Counted from the first letter of the stretch, positions 37,548-46,660 are shown. The stretch: 64,000 nt of DNA from an uncultured Clostridia bacterium (GCA_934754475.1 CAKVHV010000002.1:404054-468053); one strand, 5' to 3'. Numbers and translations are program-made. The notes: generated from the sequence alone by a model not told the origin.

Positions 37548-37548
37548 A

Positions 37549-38103
37549 CTAAATCTTGTTTACGTCAATCCCTTCGACTTTTTTGTTGTCTACAAAGTAT
37601 TTGATAATTCTATTGGTTTTTTGAAAGACATCTTCGAGTATATCAAGTCTTTCGTTTGAGATATTCCCAAGCACATAACTTGCCAAATCCATGCCTTCCG
37701 GTCTTCCCGCACCAATTCTAAGCCTATTAAAGTCTTGACCTATTCTTTGGACAATATCCCTAAGTCCATTATGAGTGCCAGCACTTCCCTTAGCCCTTAC
37801 TCTCAAAGCACCAAAGTCCAAATCAATATCGTCAACCAAGACTAGAATTTCTTGGGGAGAAAGTTTGAGCATCGACATCATTGCTTCAACACTCTTCCCA
37901 CTCAAGTTCATAAAGGTTTCGGGCTTTAAAAGCAAGACTTTTTGTCCGTCAATCATGCCTTCGGCAACCTTTCCCATGTACTTGCTTTTGGAAAAACTAA
38001 GATTATATTCCGAAGCAAAATGGTCTATTGCCATATATCCCAAATTATGTACAGTTTTTTCGTAATTTTTGCCGGGATTACCTAACCCCACTATCGCTAT
38101 CAT
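37549..38103 (-). CDS. pth: Peptidyl-tRNA hydrolase
   Basis: Releases tRNA from peptidyl-tRNAs that drop off the ribosome. The 184-residue protein has the family motifs V-G-L-G-N-P-G-K-N-Y near 5, catalytic His in T-V-H-N-L-G near 20, K-P-E-T-F-M-N-L-S-G near 62, and D-D-I-D-L near 92 with G-S-A-G-T-H-N-G-L near 107. Its start overlaps the GlmU-like gene by 26 nt. Confidence 0.97.
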   Translation of the reverse strand: MIAIVGLGNPGKNYEKTVHNLGYMAIDHFASEYNLSFSKSKYMGKVAEGMIDGQKVLLLKPETFMNLSGKSVEAMMSMLKLSPQEILVLVDDIDLDFGALRVRAKGSAGTHNGLRDIVQRIGQDFNRLRIGAGRPEGMDLASYVLGNISNERLDILEDVFQKTNRIIKYFVDNKKVEGIDVNKI

Positions 38104-38971
38104 TTGTATTATCTATGACTCCATTAGTTTTTATTTTTTGATTTGATGCTATGTTTGTATTTTTCAAACTGCACCCTTTTTCAATTATGACATCGTTTCC
38201 AATTATGCAATTTTTAATTTCGCAAAAAGACGCAATATAAACATTATGTGAAACGATTGTATCATTTATTTCACTTCCCGAAATGCACGACCCCTTGCCG
38301 ATTTTGGAATTTTCAATAACATTATTTTCTTTGAGAATTACATCATCAAATAGAGTTGTTTTGCCTTTGAGTGAATTATTTGGATAAATAGTAACTCCGC
38401 TTGAAATATCCACAAAAGGCTCAATATATGTTGAAGTTGGACTCAAAATCTCAACCCCGTTATTTATATGAAAGTTGTTTATTCTCTCGCTTAGCATTTT
38501 GAAAGCATAAGTAAATTGAGACTTGTTTTCGACCAAATAAAAGTCGTCGGGATTTTGAGTATAAATACTATCTACAAGCAAATTTTCTTGAGATTTTAAA
38601 TATTCATTACTAACCACATATCCAACGTTTAATTTGCAAAGTTTAATCTTTTTGACTTTGCAATACTCAATAATATTTTGAATTGTATCGTTTGTAATAA
38701 GCGGGGTATTAGAAAGCAAAATAATTGTGTAATCGTAAGCATAGTCTACATGCTTTTTTGCAAAATCAATTAGGCTTGATTGTTTGTCATAATCCACAAC
38801 TTCAAAAGGCACGTTTTCACATGCAAATGCAACCCATTCACTAAGTTTCAAACCCAAAATCTTGCCATTAAACGAATTTTTGTTACACTTTGTATTGCAA
38901 ATCAAAACTTTGAATTTTGGCTCAGTATCCAAATCATTTATTTTTATGTTTAATTTTGTTTGAACTTCCAT
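38078..38971 (-). CDS. Degenerate GlmU-like protein with left-handed beta-helix, probably not a pyrophosphorylase
   Basis: A 297-residue protein at the position glmU often takes upstream of pth-mfd. The second half aligns with the middle of GlmU (S-E-R-I-N-N-F-H-I-N-N-G-V-E-I, then S-T-Y-I-E-P-F-V-D-I and T-I-Y-P-N-N-S-L-K-G-K-T), followed by hexapeptide repeats. The first half keeps a trace of the nucleotidyltransferase fold (L-L-S-N-T-P-L-I-T, where active GlmU has G-D-T-P-L), but the N-terminal G-x-G-T-R-M nucleotide-binding loop is missing, and the acetyltransferase C-terminus is cut short. It is probably catalytically inactive or has a new role. The start has AAGGTG 7 nt upstream and overlaps tadA by 38 nt. 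Confidence 0.8.
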   Translation of the reverse strand: MEVQTKLNIKINDLDTEPKFKVLICNTKCNKNSFNGKILGLKLSEWVAFACENVPFEVVDYDKQSSLIDFAKKHVDYAYDYTIILLSNTPLITNDTIQNIIEYCKVKKIKLCKLNVGYVVSNEYLKSQENLLVDSIYTQNPDDFYLVENKSQFTYAFKMLSERINNFHINNGVEILSPTSTYIEPFVDISSGVTIYPNNSLKGKTTLFDDVILKENNVIENSKIGKGSCISGSEINDTIVSHNVYIASFCEIKNCIIGNDVIIEKGCSLKNTNIASNQKIKTNGVIDNTNDSDSGVR

Positions 38972-39407
38972 TTTTACACCTTAAATCTCTAAAAAAATCA
39001 CTCAAAATAGATGAACACTCATTTGAAAGCACTCCACCCAAAATTTCACATTTGTGATTAAAATTATTGTTAGTTGCCAAATCACTTGTTCCAAATCTAC
39101 TATCTTTTGCGCCAAAAACAATTCTATCTATTCTTGCACTAAGAATTGCACCCATACACATAAGGCATGGTTCTTTGGTGGTGTAAATTGTTGCTCCACT
39201 AAGGTTTGTGCCAAGAATTTTGTTTGCTTTGTTTATTGCCAAAATTTCGGCATGAGCGCAAGTTGAGTTTTTTAGTTCTTTTTTGTTAAAAGCCTTGGCA
39301 ACAATCTTGCCTTCATAGACAATAACAGCACCGACTGGCACATCGCCATTTTTTATGCACTGACTTGCTTGTTTTAAGGCAATTTTCATATAATCTTCAT
39401 CATTCAT
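38934..39407 (-). CDS. tadA: tRNA-specific adenosine deaminase
   Basis: Deaminates A34 to inosine in the tRNA anticodon. The 157-residue protein has the zinc and catalytic motifs H-A-E (in C-A-H-A-E-I-L near 54) and P-C-x-x-C (in E-P-C-L-M-C-M-G near 85), the usual cytidine-deaminase fold. Length is typical. The ribosome-binding site AAGG lies about 7 nt upstream. It overlaps the GlmU-like gene by 38 nt, as part of a long compact operon. Confidence 0.94.
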   Translation of the reverse strand: MNDEDYMKIALKQASQCIKNGDVPVGAVIVYEGKIVAKAFNKKELKNSTCAHAEILAINKANKILGTNLSGATIYTTKEPCLMCMGAILSARIDRIVFGAKDSRFGTSDLATNNNFNHKCEILGGVLSNECSSILSDFFRDLRCKNGSSNKIKHKNK

Positions 39408-39415
39408 ATCAAACC

Positions 39416-39886
39416 TTACTTGTGATAAAGAATGTTATTAGAAATAGTGCTTGCTCTATAGATTTGTTCGAGTAACAGTACTCTAAATAATTGATGTGGG
39501 AAGGTCATTTTAGAAAAACTAAGAAGCATATTAGCCCTAGCCTTAATATCTTGACTTAGCCCAAAACTACTGCCGATTACAAAGGTTATTGTATCAAAAT
39601 TAAGTGAAATACTCTCAATCTTCTTTGAAAACTCGACACTATCCAAATTAACACCTTGAATATCCATAACAATTACAAAGCCAGATAGATTGCTTTCAAT
39701 CTTTTTGCCTTCCCTTACAAGACACTTGGATACATCTGCTTGGGAATAATTCTTTGGCAATTTTTCTTCTGGCAACTCAATAATATTCACATTATGAAAA
39801 CGACTAATTCTCTTTAAATATTCTTTTTCACATTCGACTAAATATTTTTCTTTCAAATTTCCAACTGTCACAATATTTATCTTCAC
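39416..39886 (-). CDS. rlmH: 23S rRNA (pseudouridine1915-N3) methyltransferase
   Basis: A SPOUT methyltransferase of 156 residues. The SAM-binding loop F-V-I-G-S-S-F-G-L (near 104) and the C-terminal F-P-H-Q-L-F-R-V-L-L-L-E-Q-I-Y-R-A are family hallmarks. I place the start at the GTG at 39884-39886, which overlaps the upstream TGA stop (GTGA) and gives the normal length of about 155-159 residues; an ATG further upstream adds 21 residues that do not belong to the family. Confidence 0.93.
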   Translation of the reverse strand: MKINIVTVGNLKEKYLVECEKEYLKRISRFHNVNIIELPEEKLPKNYSQADVSKCLVREGKKIESNLSGFVIVMDIQGVNLDSVEFSKKIESISLNFDTITFVIGSSFGLSQDIKARANMLLSFSKMTFPHQLFRVLLLEQIYRASTISNNILYHK

Positions 39887-41019
39887 GAGATTAACCCCCA
39901 AATATATGTAAATAAAGTAACCAGCCCGCCAAGCACAATAGATGCCCACATAAATATTTTGTCTTTGGATTTAACCCTATATCTATACTTTTCTTTTGGA
40001 AGAACTATATCTATTGGGTTATCCATTTTTTTGTACGAAAGATTCAAAAGGGTGCTGTTTTCTAACAAGTCCCTAATCTCATTTTCTCTATCCACGACAA
40101 CTACTGCATCGTTTGAAATATTTGGAGCATAGTAGACTTTGTTGATTGCCCTACTAACCTTTCTAAGCATAGATTGTTTGTATAAAAGCCAAACAAATAA
40201 GCATAGCAAAGCAACTACCACAATCATCACTACAAATACAATCATAAATATCCAAATTCCGTTGCCACTAGACAATGCTTTGGATAGGTTTTCAAGGCTA
40301 TCTCCCAAGAACCATTTTCTCGCACTTGCAAATTCAAGATACACACTTATAAAGTTATTTACAAAGTGAATTATCATAGCGGGATAGATATTTTTTGAAA
40401 CAACCGCAACAAATCCCAAAATTAACCCTATTACAAAAGCATAAGCGGTTTGAGTTATATTAAAGTGCAAAAGTCCAAATAAAATCGAAGAGATAACTAT
40501 CGCACGTTTAAATCCCATGTGTTTGATTCCTTGAAGAACCACTCCACGATGCAAAAATTCTTCGGCACAAGCAGGAAGAACCGCTGTTAAAAATATTTGC
40601 AAAAAGAAATTTCCAATCGTGTAGTTTCCAGCACTCCCACCACTACCCGGATATCTATATCCCGTAAATGTCAAAATTCCAGTAAATAGCGATGAAACTC
40701 CGATGTTTATAACAAAGCAAAGAAGTCCTAGCACAAAACTTATAAGAATTGTTTGAATATTAATTTTTTCGTAATTACAATCTTTGAATAATTGTTTTGG
40801 GGCCGCTTGAAATAATGTGCAGTACAAAAATAAAGGAAGCAAAAATAGCGTTAGAACTTGAACCATCAAAGAAAATGCAATATCTCCCGCTAGTCCGCTA
40901 AGAAACAGTCCACTACTCGAAAAAATTCGTAACAAACAAAATACAACCATACAGATGTAATATATGGCAAATATTTTGAATATTGATTTGTTTTTGCTCT
41001 CAACTGTGTAATATTTCAT
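39883..41019 (-). CDS. CPBP-family intramembrane metalloprotease (copy 1)
   Basis: A polytopic membrane protein of 378 residues with about eight hydrophobic segments. The CPBP/Abi (CAAX protease-like) motifs are present: E-E-x-x-x-R in A-E-E-F-L-H-R near 155, F-x-x-x-H in L-L-H-F near 185, and H-F-V-N-N near 220. It is next to a second member, so they probably arose by duplication. Bacterial CPBP proteins are linked to peptide processing or self-immunity, but no bacteriocin gene is seen here. It begins 1 nt overlapping the upstream CPBP stop. Confidence 0.86.
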   Translation of the reverse strand: MKYYTVESKNKSIFKIFAIYYICMVVFCLLRIFSSSGLFLSGLAGDIAFSLMVQVLTLFLLPLFLYCTLFQAAPKQLFKDCNYEKINIQTILISFVLGLLCFVINIGVSSLFTGILTFTGYRYPGSGGSAGNYTIGNFFLQIFLTAVLPACAEEFLHRGVVLQGIKHMGFKRAIVISSILFGLLHFNITQTAYAFVIGLILGFVAVVSKNIYPAMIIHFVNNFISVYLEFASARKWFLGDSLENLSKALSSGNGIWIFMIVFVVMIVVVALLCLFVWLLYKQSMLRKVSRAINKVYYAPNISNDAVVVVDRENEIRDLLENSTLLNLSYKKMDNPIDIVLPKEKYRYRVKSKDKIFMWASIVLGGLVTLFTYIWGLIS

Positions 41020-42089
41020 TAACCTACAAAACCACTAATAGTATTAATAATCCAAATTAGTCCAACCAATACAAAACTACAAAGAATAAAAATCTTTTCG
41101 TTATAAGTAGCATTTGCCCACAAATCTTTGAGTTTTAGTTTGTCAGGCTCAACCAAAACGACTGGCTCAATTTTCTTGACTTTCTTTTTGGCTTTTGGGT
41201 CATATCTAAAGAAATTCTTGTTACGCAAATACTTCAAAACCCAGAATAAGATTGCAACAAGTACAACCCCAAGAAGGAATAACAAGAATGGGAATATTTG
41301 ACTGAATACATTATAGTATATTGTGTTATCCGAATTTAAATACGAAACTATGTCAAATGTACTAAACAAAAGTACAAAAAAGTTATTGAAGAAATGCAAA
41401 ATTATTGAGTAAATAATAGAGCCACCAACACAGACCATATAACTTAGCATAATTCCAACAATCAACTGATAAACAGTTTGTTGAAGCGCTCCGTGCATAA
41501 GAGTAAACATAATTGTTGTAAGTGCAATTGTGGCAATACCATTAAGTTTGGTCGACAAACTCTTTTGGATAATTCCCCTAAAGATTAACTCTTCGGCAAT
41601 TGCTGGAAGCAAGGCAAATATAAATACTCCTAGGAAGAAGTATCCACCACTTGTAGTCATCTTTTGATACAAGGGAATTGTATTATCCACAGTGTATCCC
41701 AAACATTCAAACCAATAATCAATTAGATTCATAAATGGTGTAAACAAAAATATACAAATAACCGCAAGCACCATTGAAATAGAAATTGGAAGCAAACTTA
41801 TTTTTTGTCCGTCAGACAAAGCATCTTTGTTGCTAACTTTTTTGATAGCATTATAGACAAAAAAGTAAACAATAAAAATCACCGGACTCAAAACATAAGT
41901 GAGTATCTGAAATATCTCTCCCGACACGACCTGTTCATAAGTACGTCCCGAACTTGATGCTACTATGTTTGCAACAATTTGCATAATAAGTGACACTCCC
42001 GCTGACACGATTATCAAAAAGAAAAAGCACTTAAAAGCATCAATTAAACTATATTTATTTTTTGTTGAAAAATTTTTCTCTTTATTCAT
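41019..42089 (-). CDS. CPBP-family intramembrane metalloprotease (copy 2)
   Basis: A 356-residue polytopic protein, same family as the next gene. Motifs: A-E-E-L-I-F-R near 180, a M-H-G segment near 210 and L-H-F-F-N-N near 240. I place the start at 42089 because GGAGC lies 4-8 nt upstream; an in-frame ATG five codons earlier is less well placed. It is the first gene of the long operon running to the foldase at 32430. Confidence 0.85.
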   Translation of the reverse strand: MNKEKNFSTKNKYSLIDAFKCFFFLIIVSAGVSLIMQIVANIVASSSGRTYEQVVSGEIFQILTYVLSPVIFIVYFFVYNAIKKVSNKDALSDGQKISLLPISISMVLAVICIFLFTPFMNLIDYWFECLGYTVDNTIPLYQKMTTSGGYFFLGVFIFALLPAIAEELIFRGIIQKSLSTKLNGIATIALTTIMFTLMHGALQQTVYQLIVGIMLSYMVCVGGSIIYSIILHFFNNFFVLLFSTFDIVSYLNSDNTIYYNVFSQIFPFLLFLLGVVLVAILFWVLKYLRNKNFFRYDPKAKKKVKKIEPVVLVEPDKLKLKDLWANATYNEKIFILCSFVLVGLIWIINTISGFVG

Positions 42090-42193
42090 TTTTGCTCCGA
42101 CCACACGTAAATTTAATTCTGTATCAATATTATATTACTATAAAATTATTATATTATCAAGTCTTTGCAAACAAATTTTTGTCTTAAAACTAC

Positions 42194-42227
42194 AAAAAAA
42201 TCCAACAAAATAGTTAATTTTGTTGGA
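42194..42227 (-). terminator. Terminator after the HtrA-like gene
   Basis: TCCAACAAAAT (42201-42211) pairs with ATTTTGTTGGA (42217-42227), and on the minus strand seven T follow. Confidence 0.9.
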
Positions 42228-42234
42228 CTCAAAG

Positions 42235-43221
42235 TTAATTTAGAACTAGTACTGCCGAGTATGTTTTGCCGTCTTTGACATATCTAATTTTCATTCGCTC
42301 ACCTGCACTACATTTGTATAGTTCGTCTTTTAAATCAAGTGTATTTGAAATAGCCTTGTCATTTATATCGACAATAACCGAACCCTTGTTCATCCCCACC
42401 AAATTGAGCGGACTATTATTTGAAATATCCATTACATAAAAACCTTTGCCCAAATTGTTTTTGCCATGATAGGTTGCAATCTCATTATCAAAACCATAAA
42501 CACCTAAGTGTGGAATTTCATAATTTATTTTGCTTGCAAAACTAGTAATCAATGACTTAAAACTCTTGCTAGGAATTGCAAAGCCAATTCCTTCGCCCGA
42601 ACTAATTTTAAGTGTATTTATTCCCACTACTTGACCACTCTCATTAATAAGTGGACCACCACTATTGCCGGGATTTAAACTTGCATCATGCTGAATTAGA
42701 TTTTGCATATATCCTTCGCCATTTGTACTACCAACTTTCAAAGTTCTATTGAGCGCACTTACTATCCCTTTTGTAAAAGTATGCACGAGTGTTAAACTAA
42801 GCGGAGTGCCAACCGCAAGCACATCTTGACCTACTTCCAATTCGTCGCTATTGCCTAGTTCCAAATAAGGAATTGCCTTTTTGCTTTTGAGAATAGCCAA
42901 GTCCAAAACAGTGTCTTCATACACGATTTGTGCTGTCGTTGTAGATTTGTCTGACAAAAATAAAGTTATATCGTTACAGTCATGAACTACGTGGGAATTT
43001 GTCAATATATATCCACTTTCTGTCACACAAACCCCACTTCCTACCGATTCACCACTATCTTTTTCACCACTAATTCCAACTATTGCTGGACTTACACAAG
43101 ATGCCACACTTCTTATATCTGCGGGATTTGAAAGTACAATTTTTGTGCCCTTTTCATAAGCCTTTCCACAACCCGAAAAACATAATACACAAGCAATCAA
43201 ACCAATCAAAAATTTCTTCAT
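42235..43221 (-). CDS. HtrA/DegP-like serine protease lipoprotein
   Basis: A 328-residue extracytoplasmic protease with signal peptide and lipobox C-F-S-G-C. The trypsin-like triad is visible as His in N-S-H-V-V-H (near 77), Asp in L-D-L-A-I-L-K (near 108) and Ser in P-G-N-S-G-G-P-L (near 184). One PDZ domain occupies the last 80 residues (N-S-P-L-N-L-V-G-M-N-K-G-S-V-I). It likely degrades or chaperones misfolded exported proteins. It follows the WalJ-like gene through a terminator-like double hairpin, whose 3' arm is immediately next to its ribosome-binding site. Confidence 0.9.
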   Translation of the reverse strand: MKKFLIGLIACVLCFSGCGKAYEKGTKIVLSNPADIRSVASCVSPAIVGISGEKDSGESVGSGVCVTESGYILTNSHVVHDCNDITLFLSDKSTTTAQIVYEDTVLDLAILKSKKAIPYLELGNSDELEVGQDVLAVGTPLSLTLVHTFTKGIVSALNRTLKVGSTNGEGYMQNLIQHDASLNPGNSGGPLINESGQVVGINTLKISSGEGIGFAIPSKSFKSLITSFASKINYEIPHLGVYGFDNEIATYHGKNNLGKGFYVMDISNNSPLNLVGMNKGSVIVDINDKAISNTLDLKDELYKCSAGERMKIRYVKDGKTYSAVLVLN

Positions 43222-43224
43222 AAA

Positions 43225-43289
43225 AAATAACCGTCCTTAAGACTTCCAATAGCGTTTTTGGAAGTCTTATTTTTTGTAGACGGTTATTT
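43225..43289 (-). terminator. Nested double hairpin between the WalJ-like and HtrA-like genes
   Basis: An inner stem (AAGACTTCCAA with TTGGAAGTCTT) lies inside an outer stem (AAATAACCGTC at 43225-43235 with GACGGTTATTT at 43279-43289). Read on the minus strand it ends in a T run directly before the HtrA-like ATG. The outer stem includes the WalJ-like stop codon and the AAGGACGG ribosome-binding site. Confidence 0.7.
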
Positions 43290-44063
43290 GATTACAAATA
43301 TTGGGCCAACACCACTAGGTTTGGCAATATCTAATTTAATGTTAACCTGTGGTTCAACACCCACATTTTTTAGATACTGAGCAATCGTATTATAACAAAC
43401 TTCGGGAGTGTTATTTTCTTCGGACAAGTGACCAAACAAAATTTGTTTGACATTATGTTTTGCAAGTTCGGCAACCACTTTTGCACTGCTAGTGTTGCTT
43501 AGGTGTCCATGTTTGCTTAGTATTCTTGATTTTAATATTGGGGGATATTTTCCAGCCATAACCATTTTTTCGTCATGGTTTGCTTCCAAAATAACCAATC
43601 TACTATCATACAGTCTTTGTACAACTGTATTAGTAGTATACCCCAAATCTGTAACAATACTAATTTTGTTTTGATTTTCAAATATATTAAATCCAACACA
43701 AAATACATCGTGGCTTACTTCAAAAGGGTCTATAACAAAGTCGCCAAGTTTAAACTTTCCGTCAAATCTTACTAGTGCCGAACTTGGAACTTTGATTTTT
43801 CTAATAATTCCATCGACCGAATTGTAATGACAAAAGATATTCTTGTGAAGTTTGTTATAAAAAGAGAGCAAGCCTTTGATATGGTCACTATGTTCGTGAG
43901 AAACAATAGCCCCTATTACATTATTTATATCTAATTTTAAAAGTGCCAGTTTTTCTTCAAATTCCTTAAAAGTTATACCCATATCAACCACCAAAATTTG
44001 ATGGTCGTTATACACTATAGTACAATTGCCTTTTGAAGAACTAGCAAGCGAGCAAACCTTCAT
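43284..44063 (-). CDS. MBL-fold hydrolase, YycJ/WalJ-like
   Basis: A 259-residue metallo-beta-lactamase-fold protein. The zinc motif is H-E-H-S-D-H near 56, followed by further ligands (L-E-A-N-H-D near 160 and G-H-L near 220). The start M-K-V-C-S-L-A-S-S-S-K-G-N-C is typical of YycJ/WalJ, associated in Firmicutes with cell-wall and DNA-damage responses. Here it is not next to walRK, so the link rests on sequence alone. Confidence 0.87.
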   Translation of the reverse strand: MKVCSLASSSKGNCTIVYNDHQILVVDMGITFKEFEEKLALLKLDINNVIGAIVSHEHSDHIKGLLSFYNKLHKNIFCHYNSVDGIIRKIKVPSSALVRFDGKFKLGDFVIDPFEVSHDVFCVGFNIFENQNKISIVTDLGYTTNTVVQRLYDSRLVILEANHDEKMVMAGKYPPILKSRILSKHGHLSNTSSAKVVAELAKHNVKQILFGHLSEENNTPEVCYNTIAQYLKNVGVEPQVNIKLDIAKPSGVGPIFVIK

Positions 44064-44064
44064 T

Positions 44065-44613
44065 TTAATTTCCTTTTAATTCAGATTGCAACAAATTTGC
44101 ATCCATTTCAAAATAATTAACCAAACTTAGTGCAAAAGCCATTGCTGTATATGGACTTTGACTAGTGATAATATTATCGCATACAACGACATATTTGTCT
44201 ATATAATTTGATTTTTCCATTCTGGAAATTAATTCCATGGCTGGATAGCAAGTAACATCTTTCCCGTCCAAAATTCCAGAATTATATAGAACCAAAGAAG
44301 GCGACGCACAAATTCCCGCAACAAGTTTTTTCTCACTACTATAATGTCTAATAAATTCCATTACTTCTTCGTCTTGACCCAAAATCTGAGCGTTTTTCAT
44401 TCCGCCAGCAAAGACAATTCCGTCATAGTCCAAATCAGTATAATAATCAAACTTGTCGTCAGCAAGAATTGTAATATCATGAGCGCCAGTCAAAGTAGTT
44501 TCGTTATATCCCAAAATTTCCACCTTGATACCACTACGACGAAGAATATCAATAATACTAATCGCTTCGATTTCTTCAAAGCCATCAGCCAAAATAATTG
44601 CAACTTTTTTCAT
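44065..44613 (-). CDS. DJ-1/PfpI family protein
   Basis: A 182-residue cytoplasmic protein of the DJ-1/ThiJ class. It starts K-K-V-A-I-I-L-A-D-G-F-E-E-I-E-A, contains the acidic E near residue 14, and has the nucleophile Cys in A-G-I-C-A-S-P near 100. Members act as glyoxalase-like or redox-protective proteins; the activity cannot be told. It is 2 nt upstream of the WalJ-like gene and probably cotranscribed with it. Confidence 0.9.
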   Translation of the reverse strand: MKKVAIILADGFEEIEAISIIDILRRSGIKVEILGYNETTLTGAHDITILADDKFDYYTDLDYDGIVFAGGMKNAQILGQDEEVMEFIRHYSSEKKLVAGICASPSLVLYNSGILDGKDVTCYPAMELISRMEKSNYIDKYVVVCDNIITSQSPYTAMAFALSLVNYFEMDANLLQSELKGN

Positions 44614-44627
44614 ATATATCCTTAACT

Positions 44628-44659
44628 CAAAAAATAAGGTACTAAATTTAGCACCTTAT
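44628..44659 (-). terminator. Terminator after the thioesterase gene
   Basis: ATAAGGT pairs with ACCTTAT, with an inner CTAAATTTAG palindrome and a T run on the minus strand, just upstream of the DJ-1-like gene. Confidence 0.8.
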
Positions 44660-44690
44660 CAAATATATCAACTTATAAAATTTTTGTCAA

Positions 44691-45425
44691 TCAATTCTCA
44701 AATTTTAGTATCGCTTTGCAAAGTGTCACATCGTCTTTTCTAATTTCAAACAAGTAATCAGAATTTTCTTCTCTCTTGTAAATTCTAAGTTTATCTGACT
44801 CCCTACTTTCTTTGAGATAATGAATTTCAAACTCTTTTAATCTAAAACTTTTGATAACTCTAGGCGGAATAGTTCCATACATAAACCTAACATATTCAAT
44901 ATTGTTTGTATGACCGAAGAAATCTATATTATTTGCATCCACAACTGTCTCTTTGACAAAGTCATTTTCAGTTAATTCAAAGTCCAATTTTTCAAACTCC
45001 AAATCACTAGACTTTTCGTTTACTTCAATATCACTTGGAAACTCAGGAATTGAACTTATTAGCCTTAATTTTCTTGTGTCGCTATCCATTGCACAGAGTT
45101 CTTGTAGACATTCCGCCACCGAAACACCAGATTTTTCTATTTTGCTTTCAAGATTAAGTCTTACGCCACTTAATTTAGTAAGTCTAGTTGTCAATTCAAT
45201 AGTATCTAGCCAACAAGCATCGCCATTAAACCTAATCTTGTTTTTTGTAATAGCCCAAAAAGCATGTCTAAGTGGAACTAAATGCAATCCGTCGCACTTC
45301 AAGTTCCCAAAAAATTCACACATATTGTCTTGAAAGAAAGAGCACGACTCAATTAGTCCAACCTTTGTATTCATATCTGTCTGAGAAGACAAAACTTTAA
45401 TAGTCTGTTTAATTTCTCCACTCAT
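44691..45425 (-). CDS. Acyl-ACP thioesterase (FatA/FatB type)
   Basis: A 244-residue double-hotdog enzyme that releases fatty acids from acyl carrier protein. The catalytic-type motif V-D-A-N-N-I-D-F-F-G-H-T-N-N-I-E-Y-V sits in the second hotdog domain near 165-185. Substrate chain length is not predictable. The start is placed at 45425, where AGGAGA lies 5 nt upstream, rather than at an ATG two codons earlier that touches the same site. Confidence 0.88.
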   Translation of the reverse strand: MSGEIKQTIKVLSSQTDMNTKVGLIESCSFFQDNMCEFFGNLKCDGLHLVPLRHAFWAITKNKIRFNGDACWLDTIELTTRLTKLSGVRLNLESKIEKSGVSVAECLQELCAMDSDTRKLRLISSIPEFPSDIEVNEKSSDLEFEKLDFELTENDFVKETVVDANNIDFFGHTNNIEYVRFMYGTIPPRVIKSFRLKEFEIHYLKESRESDKLRIYKREENSDYLFEIRKDDVTLCKAILKFEN

Positions 45426-45589
45426 AAACATCTCCTAAATCAAAAATATTTTAGCACAAAAATTTTTATTTTGCCAATTTATTTTTTCAAGATTTTAGAC
45501 ACAAACTTGGTTTTGTCTACATACAAAATTAGCAAATAACACGAGATTTTCATATAAATATCCAGAACGAGCATTTAAAGGATGAGTAT

Positions 45590-46648
45590 ATGTTTTCAAT
45601 TTCACTTTGTATGATTGTCAAAGACGAAGAAGATGTAATAGATAGAGTTTTGACATGTGCTAGCAAATTTGCAGATGAAATAATAATTGTCGACACCGGC
45701 TCAAAAGACAAAACCAAGGCAATTTGCAAAAAATTCACCGACAAGATTTTTGACTTTGAATGGTGCGACGATTTTTCTTTGGCACGTAATTTTTCTTTTT
45801 CCAAAGCCACCAAAGACTACATTATGTGGCTTGACGCTGACGATTATATAACCGAGCAAAACATTCAAAAAATCATAGAACTCAAAAATTCCAATGACCC
45901 CGCCGACGTATACATGTTCAAATACGTCATGGGCTTTGTAGACGGAACTCCGACCTTTGAGTTTTTTAGAGAAAGAATTGTCAAAAATAATTGTGGCTTT
46001 GAGTGGTCTGGGTTTGTTCACGAAGCAATAACTCCACATGGAAACATAAAATATACAAACATTGAAATTGAACACCGAAAACAAAAAACTAGCGATTCTA
46101 AGCGAAACTTAAAATTATATAGAAAAGCCCAAGATTTAGGCAAAAAGTTTAGTCCACGTGAGCAATATTATTATTCAAGAGAATTATATTATAACGGGTA
46201 CTACAAAAAAGCGATAAAGGAACTCAAAAAATACTTTAAACTAAACGACAAATTCACACCAAATATAGTCGGTGCATATCTAATAATCGCCGAATGTTAT
46301 TTTGTGCTACAAGACTATACAAATGCACAGAAATATATATTTAAGTCCATAAAAAACTTTTTGCCAAATGCCGAAACCTGTTGTATGACCGCTAGAATAT
46401 TTGAAAGTCTAAATAGCACATCTCAAGCGATTCTTTGGTACAATATTGCACTCATAACCCCAAAAGACTCAAGCGGTTTTGTCCAAAAAGATTTTTATGA
46501 TTACATTCCATATATGGAACTTTGTAGACTTTATTATCCTTTGAATTTTGAAAAATCCAAAGACTATTTTTTCAAGGCTAAAAAATTAAAACCCAGTAGT
46601 GCCGAAGTTAAATATAATAGTAAATTTTTTGAATCCACAACCAAATAA
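45590..46648 (+). CDS. Family 2 glycosyltransferase with TPR-like C-terminus
   Basis: A 352-residue protein. Residues 1-100 form a GT-A fold with I-S-L-C-M-I-V-K-D-E-E near the start and the metal-binding D-A-D-D motif near 84, as in the WaaE/KdtX-type family. Residues 150-350 are helical, with TPR-like repeats (Y-Y-K-K-A-I-K-E-L and Y-T-N-A-Q-K-Y-I). Members of this type glycosylate peptides or lipopolysaccharide precursors; the acceptor here is unknown. The ribosome-binding site GGATG lies about 6 nt before the ATG. It is the first of three plus-strand genes. Confidence 0.87.
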   Translation: MFSISLCMIVKDEEDVIDRVLTCASKFADEIIIVDTGSKDKTKAICKKFTDKIFDFEWCDDFSLARNFSFSKATKDYIMWLDADDYITEQNIQKIIELKNSNDPADVYMFKYVMGFVDGTPTFEFFRERIVKNNCGFEWSGFVHEAITPHGNIKYTNIEIEHRKQKTSDSKRNLKLYRKAQDLGKKFSPREQYYYSRELYYNGYYKKAIKELKKYFKLNDKFTPNIVGAYLIIAECYFVLQDYTNAQKYIFKSIKNFLPNAETCCMTARIFESLNSTSQAILWYNIALITPKDSSGFVQKDFYDYIPYMELCRLYYPLNFEKSKDYFFKAKKLKPSSAEVKYNSKFFESTTK

Positions 46649-46660
46649 TCAAAATTAATA

